Source: Nereocystis luetkeana
Taxonomy: Eukaryota; Sar; Phaeophyceae; Laminariales; Laminariaceae
DNA: 64,000 bases
Reading direction: 5' to 3'
Assembly (NCBI GenBank): GCA_031213475.1
Contig: JARUPZ010000020.1
Span: 3,340,975-3,404,974 of the forward strand
Both the position numbers and the translations under genes were made by a program. Positions 34,160-45,900 of this stretch are shown one piece after another (the first letter of the stretch is position 1; every line of letters starts with the position of its first letter). Below the pieces are notes generated by a model that was not told where the DNA came from, did no database searches, and was given only the letters and a program-made list of their open reading frames with translations.

Positions 34160-34201
<42 letters not shown>

Positions 34202-34257
34202 TCCTCACTGATCCGCAGTGCCAGGTACCCGGTAGGATAGGATGACAACTACTTCGT

Positions 34258-34299
<42 letters not shown>

Positions 34300-34300
34300 A
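34160..34300. repeat. 41-base G run, then CAA microsatellite
   Basis: Uninterrupted G from 34160 to 34200; CAA units from about 34258. Confidence 0.9.
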
Positions 34301-34651
34301 ACAGTTGCTGTTGTTCCCCTGCCACACCACACCAACAGCAGTGCCAGGCTCATGGGGTCGAACCCCGCGCATGCATGCACGAGGACGATCCTCGAGCGAT
34401 GACACACGTGATCAAAGAGTTGAACAGCTTTGCCGGCAGGGCGAGGCGTGTAGGTAGCAGAGGGCGGTGTTGACGCCAAACGTTTTCCCACTTTTCGCTC
34501 TCGCACATACAGCAGTATGGATGCACGAGTATATTGATAGGCGCTCTCTCTCGTGTGTTCTCACCCCTTTTTCGTTTTTTTTTCGGGCTTCTTTTTTCTC
34601 TCCCTCCTCAAGTGCCGACGTCGTAACTCAAATCCCGTGTGTCCACACAGC

Positions 34652-34654
34652 AGA

Positions 34655-34723
<69 letters not shown>
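34652..34723. repeat. CT microsatellite followed by C run
   Basis: CTCTCT repeated, two T, then about 32 C. Confidence 0.92.
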
Positions 34724-34995
34724 ACTCTGCTTCGTGTCTTGCATCTTTATATTTTTGTTTATCGCGACCGCGAACTCCTACAGCAGTAATATGTACCCAC
34801 CTACCTGCCGAATGTACTTCGGGTGGTCTTGACGGATCTGCGTTCGGTTGCTTCAGATAGAGGTGGCGTGGGTCGCTGAGTGTCCTTGCACTGCTGTACA
34901 GCATTGAGTTTGGACATCAGGTTTACGATCCCCAAAACAGTACTGCTGGTCGATGCTGTACTCGTCATTATTTTACTGTCAATTTTCCCCTCAGG

Positions 34996-35102
34996 TAGTA
35001 GTAGTAGTAGTATAGTAGTAGTACTAGTAGTAGTAGTTAGTAGTAGTAGTAGTAGTAGTAGTCGTAGTAGTAGTAATAGTAGTAGTAGTAGTAGTAGTAG
35101 TA
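34996..35102. repeat. TAG microsatellite
   Basis: About 35 TAG/GTA units with small breaks. Confidence 0.92.
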
Positions 35103-35221
35103 CGAGCCCATCGGCTGCGAAACAAACAGCACGGAGACCGTTTGTTTCGTCGATATTTGTTTCGCACTGCACGAATAGAAGCAACGGTTGACACAACAAA
35201 CTCGGAAGAACAATCCCCACC

Positions 35222-36132
35222 CCCCCCACGGCTGGTGCAAGCAATGTCTTTGCTTGGTTGGTGAAAACCCGACGTGCTCCTTCCCGGCATTCTAGGGATG
35301 CGAGGGTCTATGGTCATACGACTACGGCCATGCATGAGATCGAGTACACCCCCCCGCTCCATGTCTGAGGCTCGGGTTAGATCATTTGTGCGGGTGGAGA
35401 ACCTTAATTCCGCTCAAGGGCAATTATCGTATCACGTAGAAGTCCCTATGTACCTGGTATATGGCACCCACGAAGGGGTCATACATTACATACATTGTTC
35501 TCTCTGGAAGTGGTCACGCCAGAAAACGAGCCAATTAACTCGACGCTGTCAACCTTATCACGCAAGAAAGTCCGCCTCACAAGCGATTCTTAGCAGGATG
35601 TAGCTCGCCTTTCATGCAACTCACTGAACACCACACGGCGCTTGCCGCCTGGTGCAGGCAGTATGCCTGCCTGGTCAGTTAAAAACCCGACGCCGTGCCC
35701 CGCTCCGGCGTAGTAGGGATGCGAGGATCTATGGCCATACGACTACGACCGTGCATGACATGAGCGCACCCCCGTCCCTGCCCGCTCCGTCTCGAAATGG
35801 ATGCGAGGTCAATGGTCAAAATAATAAGGCAAGCAACAACCGAGTACGCAACGCCGCTCCCCCCCCCGACCTTTAAATTAACTCATTGAAGCTGTCATCC
35901 ACATGCAAGTCCGCCTCACAAGCGGTTTTTAGTAGGATGCAGGTCACCCTTCATGCGACTCGCCGGACACCTCACGGCGCTTCGTGCTTGGCGCAAGCAA
36001 TGTCTGCCTGGTCGGTGAAAGTCCGACGTGCTCCGTCCCGGCATGCTAGGGATGCGAGGGTCTATGGTCATACGACTACGGCCATGCATGATATCGAGCA
36101 CATCTCTTGTATCGAGTACCCCCCCCCCCCGA
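35222..36132 (+). repeat. Three R1 copies with an R2 fragment between
   Basis: R1 at 35222-35356, 35540-35770 and 35878-36132; R2 in reverse form at 35775-35880. Each R1 ends in C runs after GAGTAC or a variant. Confidence 0.78.
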
Positions 36133-36929
36133 CCCTCTCTTCGACCATATATTTCGATGGTCATACCATACCCACCCGACCACGCCACGGAGAGGAAACG
36201 CCGCAACTTCATGGAATAAACCCCGTTGACCAATCGATGAGTCCGGCTGTGGAAGGCACAGCCCTTCCAGCCAGCCCATCAAAGCCAGAATATTTTTCAG
36301 GAACGTCAAAAAAGGAAAAAAATGGCATTTTGGGTTTTCAAAAATGTAAAGAAAAATTAATGTTTGGTACGATGGTTGACCGACGCAGAACGATCCTTTG
36401 CGCGGTTGAGTCAGGAGCGTTGAACTCACCCCCCCCCCCACTCATGTTTGAAAGTAATATACCGGAGGACCCACTAAAAAAGCACACGCCAGCCTTCCCT
36501 CTCTAACATCTACATGCTGATGATCTCGATCGGAGACGCTTCGGACCGGGATTCGTTACACAGCAGCAGTCAAGCAAACGAAACACTCCATTGATCTATT
36601 CGGGGAAACGGAAGCCCAAGAACTAGCCTAGCCTGTCTGTATCCGTCGGCACGCTTTTCGATAAAAACACGACTTTCGATACAAACGAACAGGTTCGACT
36701 CCTTCAGCTCATCATTATTCCGCAACGCCAGCCAGCCGCCCCTCACGTCCACCCCAAAATCCCCCTCCGCCCCTGCCGCTAGATCCCTACCCCTACCCTC
36801 TCCTCCTCCCACGAAAAGCCCCTGCAAAAATTGAGAACTCCGCGCGTCCGCCTCGCGTATAATACGATCTGCTGCTGTAACTGAACCTGCAACTTGTAAC
36901 TGGCAGATCGGGTCAGACCAGCCGTTGTC

Positions 36930-37200
36930 AACTGATCTATTGATAGACACCTGTTCGAACAACCTACTCGAAACCTGTTAAGAGCAGGTTCGTTTCGACA
37001 ACAACTGTCACCTGTTTGAATTAAAGAACCTATCTGTAACCTGTCAGGGCCAGGTTTCGGTCAACCATTTGTCACTCAGTCGAAAAATCCTGCCAGTGAC
37101 GGTCAAATCACGCCAGGTCAACCATCGTTACCTCATCGAACAGCCTATCTGTAGTTTGTCCGGTCAGGTGTTCGTCAACCATAGTCACCCGATCCAATTT
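36930..37200. repeat. Tandem repeat, unit about 65-75 bp
   Basis: Four diverged units around AACCTATCTGTAACCTGTC and GTTCGTCAACCAT. Confidence 0.65.
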
Positions 37201-37529
37201 CACTTCGACCCGTCCGCGATCACCCACCCGCCCGTCCCTAAACAACAAAACGCCGAAAAAGGGGGGGTTTCTCCAACCCAACCAAAAACCTCGCGGAATT
37301 CCGAGCAACGGCGAACGCACAAACGGCCGGCCTCAGCTCAGGGCTCAGATCAAAAACAAGATTGAGAACGCAACGCTCGCCGCCATCACACGTCGGCTTT
37401 TCCTCGAGTCGCTCGCGGTCGCCCCCATGAAAAAACAAATGCGGGGGCTTCCTTGCGAGGAACGCGGATACTTCCCAATCGTGCACCAAAGCGAGAGCCG
37501 ACGCACAAAACAACCAACCAAGGAGGTCT

Positions 37530-38035
37530 GACCGAGCACAAGAACAACACCCATCGCCCGTACCGCGCTTTCCCGTAAGTGGGGCCTATGACCCCTCCCG
37601 TCCCCTCCCCCCCGCTTCCCCCCCCCCCCTCTCCCTGGATCGTATCAAAAACAGAAACAACGCCCACCGTTGGTACCGCACTATTTCCTGAACGGGACCT
37701 ATGCCCCCCTCCCCCCCCCCCCCCCCCCCCACTCCTGCCTGCCTCCCTCCTCCTCCCTCACTCCCGCTTACCCCACCGCCCCCCCCCCCCCCCACCTGCT
37801 CAAGGGATAGGATCAAACACACAATACAAACAGGCGCCACCCGCCGTTACCGAAATCCCTAACGAGAACTGAACCTACCATATACTCCCCTCCCTCTCCT
37901 CCTTCCCCCCCACGAAGTTTCCCTACCGAGACCTATGGGCCTAATCCTATACCCGCCCCACTCTCTCCCTCCCTCCTCCTCCTATCCCCCCCCCCCCCCC
38001 CCCCCCCCACGCCCCCCCCCCCCCGCCGGATGGGA
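37530..38035. repeat. Tandem repeat of about 100 bp separated by C runs
   Basis: Four worn units sharing GGGACCTATGCCCCC-type text and AACAACGCCCACCG, each joined by long C/T-rich runs. Confidence 0.6.
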
Positions 38036-38139
38036 GCATGTATGGTCGTATGACTACGGCCATGCATGATATATGAGTACACCCTTCCCCCCCATGGGCT
38101 CATCACATACCCCCCGCCCCCCCCGCGCTGCCCGGGTGC

Positions 38140-38313
38140 TCAGGTGCTTTTTGCCTCCGTGTAGGCCCACTCTAGCCAGGGCATGAGGGCCTCCACATCC
38201 TCCTTTTCCACGGTTGCGCCGCACCAGATGCGCAGGCCGGCAGGGGCGTCTCGGTAGCTGCCCACGTCGAACGCGACCCCTTCCTTTTCCAAGAGTCCCA
38301 CCATGGTCTTCAC
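38140..38313 (-). CDS. serA-serC: SerA-SerC exon S (C-terminus and stop)
   Basis: 57 codons plus [41 protein letters not shown] and [14 protein letters not shown]. The C-terminus is complete and typical for the family. Confidence 0.96.
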   Translation of the reverse strand: MKTMVGLLEKEGVAFDVGSYRDAPAGLRIWCGATVEKEDVEALMPWLEWAYTEAKST

Positions 38314-41300
38314 CTGGTGGTGTTGGTGTTGGTGGTGTTAGTGAAGGCGGTGTTGTAAGGGTAGCGGCGGGGGTGTTGGGTGGCATTGACATGGTTGTAT
38401 TATTACGGGGGGCCATAGTTAATAGGACCTGTGGTGTACACAAAAACCTATATGTTTACCCCTTTTTACCCACAATATTTGGTTCTATTTACTATGGTCC
38501 CCCGTAATAATAGTTGGTGGGGACATTGGGGTTGTTGTTGCTATTAATAGTGGTCGTGGTGGGTGGTCTCCGGGAGGGACAAAAAAAACGAAACCTGGAA
38601 GAGGGGGAGGGGGTGCACTCATCATCATGATCGGATGACCATATCATAGACCCTCGCATCCCTACAAGGGAGAGGGGTACTCGATATCATGCACGGCCGT
38701 CGTCGTATTACGGGGGGCCATAGTTAATAGGACCAAATATTGTTAGCAAAAATGGTCAAATATACAGTTTTTTATGTATACCAGACGTCCTATTAACTAT
38801 GGTCCCTCGTAATAGTATGGGTTGTGGTTGTTGATAGTGGTGGTGGCCGTGGTGGGCGGTGTCAGGGAGGGAAAATAAAGCGACACCGGAGAGGGGAGAG
38901 GGGGGGATAAATACGTTATACTCGTACTGCTACGGTAACTTGGGTTAGGGTCCCACACGCTGTCAAGTGTCGGATAGCATGGCGACGGGCAGGGGGGGGG
39001 GGGGGGGCGCAGAGGTCTGTGACGAAAACGGGCGTAATTTCGTTAAAGAACGTAATTTTCCAACATCTAACAAAAGAAACAAAATTTTACACACACAAAA
39101 TACGAAAGATACGTCACCGTCGACATCGTGAATCATGGAAAAACTTTAACTTAGCGGCCATGAACGATCCCCTCCACACCCCCAGCCCCCGCCAAATCTG
39201 AAACGCCTTCCACCCCTGATATCTTCCCCCCGCGCCCGCTCTCTCGTACGCCCTTCCATTTCCCCCCACTTCCCGTTCCCTCCACCACAGCAAGGCATCT
39301 GCGCTCTGCATGTGCCCACCAGTTTGTTCATCATGCTAAGCCTGTCCAGCCAAGGGTCGTGGGCAGCTAAGCCTATGAACGCGATGTCGCTCGTTTCAAA
39401 GTTTATGAAGGTTAAAACACAGCTCAATACTATACACAAGAGGGCACCCTCTTCTGAGTAAGAGGGTATGCGCGCGTGGCATATTTTTTTAACTCATGAC
39501 ATGAGCTTGTGTGAATTAATAATTGTTTTTTTGGGGGGACGATATATGACATATGTCAGCCATAACAGCTACCATGGTACCTGGTATAGACAAAGGAATC
39601 CCACTCTCATCGCCAACCCCCCCCGCCCCCCTCAGCTCCACCCCAGCCCCCCCCCCCCCCCCCGACCCCCTCCCCCTACCGCCACCCCCATCCTTCCACC
39701 CCTCCAGTTACTACCAACCCCACTCCTACCCTCACCTGAGCCTTGTCGAGGTCAAGGATGAGGCAGACGGAGGTATTTGAGGCCGTGGACGGGTCCTGGG
39801 CGAGGTTCCTGATCCAGTCGCGCTCCCCGCAGAACTTGTTGACAACTCTCGCGTTAGACTTGGGACATGAAGAAAAAATGGATTTCGAGTCGTGGAGGCG
39901 ATTGGCGGGTGGCGGGGAGTAAATATAAACATTCATGCTGTTCAAGAATATTTCTTCACAGTAGCAACGGTGATCCGGGGGTTTCAACGTTCGGAAAGTA
40001 ACAAAAGGGTTTCGCATCGTGGAGGCGATGGGGGTACGGTGGTCAGGAGGGAGTATACATGTACACATTGTCCAAGAAGTGTTTCACATCAGAAACGGTC
40101 GTCCACGGGCTTCAACGTCCAGGGATGGGAATGAGAGGGCGGGGGCGGGGGGGGGGGGGGGACGTACACGTTTTATACTATCAAAAGAAAAAAATAACGC
40201 GGGGGCGGTCGTTCTGCCGACAGGATTACATTGCCGAAATTAAACACCTCGGATAGCGTAACACTCAGATAACACTAATCTACGTTATGGGACCCAACAC
40301 ATGGACCTGGCAACGCACCAACGTAGTGCTAGCACTGGAGAAGCAATCACGGTAACGCGGTAACACATGTGTTGACTGGAAACCCGCGAACGCGCGCATG
40401 CCTCCCCGTTCTGTCTCTGCTTGATTGTCACGTCAAGACGGAAGTCGTAAAGAACCCGTTTAGGACTGCACTCCCGTTGTGAAGTAAAAACATTTGGAAT
40501 TAGAGTCAAATTTAGGTACATGTGCAGTGCAGTACTACCGTGCGAGGGTCCAAGGTTTTATGTCACGTTCGTGTTGCTGAGGCGATGGGGATTGGGATGA
40601 ACGGGGGGGGGGAGGGGAGGTCAGGGAAAAGCCAATACTCGAGGTAGGCAAAGGCAATGAACAATACTCGTAGACAATAGGGATTAGATCATACTCATAG
40701 GCAATTTGTTTTTTTGTTCTTGTTTTTTTTTTGCTCATCCCATTTATTATCTTCGCACATCTTCTCCTCTCTCTCCTTCCAACTCGTAACTCAGATCCGG
40801 GGTCATATAGCAGGCTCTTCTACCCCCTTCCCGCTACGGTACGTGCCTTCACTTTTATCGCGAGAAGATTTCGGCCTTTTCTTCCCTCGTCGACTCGCAT
40901 CGAATTGTGCCTACCCACGCTGCAAGGCGCTCTCAACAATCACGCAATATGCCAACACTCGCAGGCAATACTAAATAAACAATGCTCGTGTTATGCCTGG
41001 TGGGTAGTAGGTGTTAGCCTCTCCTCGTAGCCAATAGGCTAAACGATAGTCGTAGACAATAGGCTAGACGATAGTCGTAGACAATAGCCAATACCTGGTG
41101 GGCGGTAGGCCGTGCTGATAGGCAATAATAGGCCCTCCATGCTATTTTTTATTAGCCCCACCACACGCTGGTCGCACCCCTCACCTCCGAGCGCTTGATG
41201 AGGCCGTTCAAGCCCCCCACGGTGTCGCACCAGTTAAGGGCATCGATGTAGTCCTCTACGCAGAGCATGGAAGGCGTGTTGATCGTCGACCCGTCGAAGA

Positions 41301-42927
41301 TAGAGCGGTCTACCTTGCCGTTCTTCACCTGTAACCAACACATTTTTTTCAATGAAAAACAGGCATTATTGTCGGAGGTGCAGAAGGGGGGGGGAACGGG
41401 GCGAGTACTCGTATGTTGCTTGCCTTAGGCGTTTGACCATTGACCACGCATCGCCTTCGAGACGGAGCGGAGGAGGGGGGGTTGTCCTCGTTACCATGCA
41501 GCATGGCCGTAGTCGTATGACCATAGACCCTCGCATCCCTATAGTACCGGGACAGGTCACGTCGGGTTTTAACCGACCAGGCAGACAGTGCTAGGGGGGG
41601 GGGGGGGGGGGGGCTCATTTGTTGCTTGCCTTAGTCATTTGATCATTGACCACGCTCCTATTTTAGTAGAGAAACCTCCAACAATTGGGCGTTCACTGCG
41701 TTTTTCCCATGTTGCATTCAAAGAAACTGGCACCAACACCACCACAAAGTACCTACCCACCACCATCGGCACTAGCGCAAACGCCCTCATGCGAACCCGT
41801 CCAAGGCCAAAAACGCCATTGTATGGCCATATGACCACGGTCATTGCCAAGACAATGAGTACACTCCCTACCCCCCCTCCACGGCGATTACAGCATCATC
41901 TAACCCCCCCCCAGGCAACAAATCCATCGTGCAACTCCCCCGCCCAAAGCGCAAACGCCACCATGCACCTCGTAATCCCCAAGGCCAAAACGCCATTATG
42001 AACACCCCCAATCTCAAAAACACCAGCTAGCACCCCCGTCCCTTGAGGCAAAACCACCATCGTCTAACTCCCCCCGATCCCTCCCCGCCCCGCCTCCCCG
42101 CCCCCCCACCCTCCTTCCCCGTTCCCCTTGCCAGGGACGAGCTTACCATGCGGAAGATTTTGGGCAGCGGTCGGTCGGGCTTGAAGGTTTCCAACCTCTC
42201 CACCGCCCGGGGGGACAGAACCAGAATTCCGTGGGATCCCTCACCCCCTAGCACCTTCTGCCACGAGTACGTGCTGACATCCACCTATTATTATAGCACA
42301 AAAACGAACAGAAAAAAGCAACCAAGTACGGAGAGGTGGGCAGGATTAGGCGTGAGAGGGTGGAACGGGATGGGCGGGGGGGAAGGGTATAGAAAGTAGG
42401 GTACAGCAGTCTGGGTGTGTGTGCTTTCACAGTGAACCGTTCTTTCTACGCGTCGACATCCAGCACAACCAGTGCCCCGTGACGATACAAATAACAGCGG
42501 ACAGGTTCTTCAATCCCACAGAGATACAACTTCTGCGGTCACAAAAAACTACGCCACAGAAACATAAGTACTACATTGATATGCAGTACGAAATCAGAGT
42601 GGACAAAGCAATGCCATGTTATCGTACTGGATACGACCGTCACGACATACACATTCTATAAAAGAGAGATAACAGCAGTGGAGTGGGATGAAGTGGGGGG
42701 GGGGGGGGGTTCGTAGCAGGCAGAGGGTGCATGTTCCGTACTAAGCAGCACATTCAGTTTTGGCGCCTACAAAAACAGCGTCTGCGTACCCGGGAGACTG
42801 TAAGCTGTTACTGCCGCTGTTGCGCTCACTTTCAAGGCTGCGTTATCTACTCTCCATACCGCAACACAGCGTGGTATATCTTGTGTTGTAATTTGTGGCC
42901 ACATCGCTGTGTATATATATTACCAGG

Positions 42928-42984
<57 letters not shown>

Positions 42985-45900
42985 TTAATAATAATAATAA
43001 TAATATATATAAATCTCTTAACAACAGGAATGCGGATCAGTACCGAAACTGGACGTGCTGGGTCTCGACGAATAACACGTTTTTTTCATGTGGAGAACAC
43101 ACACCGTATGCTGTGCTTGTCGTACCCACTACGATGGGCATGCCATTGCACCGTCTGCTATCCTCCCTGCACTACAATGTACCATCTCTGAGTAGAAAAA
43201 TGTGGCGGGGTGAGGTAGGGAGGAAAGCATGTGGTGGTTGGAGTGCGGTTGGATGGGGGGTTGTACTCGATAGGATGCATGGTCGTAGTCGTATGACCAT
43301 AGACCCTCGCATGCCCACAACGCCAGGACGGAGCATGTCGGGTTTTCACGGACCAGGCAGGCATTGCTAAGCGCCGTGGGTTGCTCGACAGGTCGCATAA
43401 AGGGTGAGCTGCATCCTACTAGGAACCGCTTGTGAGGGGCGGACGTGCAACGGATAACAGGTTCGAATATAACGATTCGTTTTCTGGTGCGGCGGAGTGG
43501 GGCGCATGGCAGAGGGCGGGGTGGCATGCGGTGAGGTGGGCGAAGATTAGAGTAGAACACAAGGGGTAGGGTGGGTGACAACCTGGAGCCCCCGAAAGCG
43601 CGTGTTCGAAAAAAACTGTGCCGAGAAATAATGCGGGGTGCTATAGCAGACCGGACCCGGACTGCGGCTTGTTCGTTCGCCCCCTCAGTCGCTCGCAAAA
43701 GCGCAATACAAAATATAATATTATATATAAAGCAAGCAAGACAGCAAACGAGCGAGCAAGCAAGCAAGCGAGAAAGAAAGCAAGCGAGCGAGCAAGCAAG
43801 CAAGTGAGCAAGCAAGAAACGAAGCAACTAAGCGAGCCAGCAAGCAAGAAACAAAGCAAGAAAGAAAGCAAGCATGGAAGAAAGCGAGAAAGAAAGCAGG
43901 CAAGAAAGAAACGGAAACCCACCTTGTTCCACGGGATGTCCATCGCGAAAGCAGCCGACGTGCAGTCGTTGAACGTCAGCCCCTTGCGGTCATCCGATAT
44001 CCAGTCACCGTTGGGCACCTGGAGCGATACATATAACGGCGTGCAAAAGAGGTCAAACGAAATGCCAGGCTGTACGATAGGCCGCGGGCATTCGCGAGGA
44101 GTCACGATAATCGCAAACGCACGCAACACCAGCTACACTGTCTTGATATTAATAGCATGCCTGGGTATATAATAAATGCCATACGGGGGGCTGTAGACGA
44201 TCACCGACAACCATTATACGTCAACGTCCAGTTCGCAGCCATCTCACTTGTAGCCGACAGCACCAGTAGTCACACAATACACTATGGTGTACCTGGTATA
44301 TCACAGGCGTATTCGGTCGGAAGTTGGCGCGGGTGTATACTAAATGCCCTGCGGAGGTCGTAAATTAGTGTAATAAGCTTTGCCACAGATGGAAGCAATG
44401 ACCTCATGCCCTCTATAGATGGGACCCGCAATTATCTGTAAATACATATCGCAAAAAGACGCAACCGGCACACGTTTGTACATGGTCATCCAAAAATAAA
44501 AGACAACCACTACGTGTTACTATCCAAAACGAAAACGACCGAGGAATACAGCAAGCAGAGGCACAAAGCTTCACCGATATTACCAATACAAATCCACAAA
44601 ACACAACCTATAACCAAAACCCTACAATCACACGGAGTAGCCCTCAACCACCACCAAGAGCCACACAACCCCAGCATTCCCAACCCTCCCACGTACACAA
44701 AGACGTTGGGAGGCGTGCGGGGAGGGAGGGAGGGTGTACACGATGCCATGCATGGCCGTAGTCATAGGACCACAGGCCCTCGCATCCCTACAATGCCGGG
44801 ACGGAGCACGTCGGGTCCCAGGTGAAGAGGATGTCGGAGTCGTGGGTTGGTTTCGGTCAGGTCGTACGTATAGAGATTGGTAGGCGTGGCGCGCGGGGGG
44901 GGGGGGGGGTTGCGGCTCACCTTAACCCCTGAAGTAGTCCCGTTCCAGGTGAAGAGGATGTCGGAGTCTGAATTGGTCTTGGTGAGGTCAGGCAGGCAGC
45001 CATAGTCGGCCGTGTGCTCCGTTACCTGGTCCTTGAGCCCCAGGTGGTTCATCGCATCGCCATGCCACCCCTTGTGTCGTGGACGGCAGAAAACGCATGG
45101 TAGGGTAAGGGTTGGGTTGGGGTGGGTTGGAGTGGTGTGGGGTTAGGTGGGGTGGTGTTCGGTATGGAGGCGTATTTCGTCCTATTAATGGAATACATAT
45201 ATAGGCAACGGGACCACGGTCAAGGAATAGTGGGGGAGGTGGTAAATGGGGGGGCAGGGGTACTCCGAAGTTTGCGACGTGCCAGACCACAGCACTGTAG
45301 CCGACATACCCTAGAATTGGGAGCAGTGAATGCATAGCGGGGGGGGGGGGGGGGGGGGGGGGTGAATGGATAGAGAACAAAGTGTGTGGGGGGGGTGGGG
45401 TAGGGGATAAGGCGGGGGGGGGGGGGGTATATGGATAGGCGATAGGGGGGAGGGGACGGCGGGAGACAGTACGAATATTGCATGCATCGGACAGACCATC
45501 CAACTCCAACCAGACATTTCAGGGCATAGATCTGTATGTATCTATCTGTATGATCTAGCTCGTGTCGTCGGAGTGGGAGTCGAATGACCTGCATGATATA
45601 TGACGCATTTCCTGCGTTAGACCTGTGCTACACAAGATCCTGCACAGCGCCTCATTAACGGCAGGTTGTGATAACATCTAGAGGATCTACCGTAGATACA
45701 TAGATCGATATCTGTCCATAATGTGTCCAGAACCGCTCACCTTGCCGAAGGATTCCCAGTGGCATGAGTCGATGTCGCGGGGGCCAAGCATGTTCCACAT
45801 CGCCATCTCGTACGCGCCCGTATCTGAGGCGGGTACCTGGAACAGGGGATAAAAGACGACAGAGAAGGTAAGGAAAACAAACAAAGTAAAAACAGTAAGA

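Larger units (their letters stand above)
33197..38139. other. Intergenic region between the two minus-strand genes
   Basis: Downstream of the SerA-SerC stop and upstream of the transposase-like gene. Contains repeats only: a 41-base G run, CAA, CT/C and TAG microsatellites, R1 and R2 copies, and two longer-period tandem arrays. Open frames at 33536-33898 have no recognisable product. Confidence 0.6.

Noticed and set aside
35300-35345. R1 as a 5S rRNA-derived element (GACTACGGCCAT)
   Set aside because: Only about 12 bases agree with a 5S start and the rest does not fold or match.
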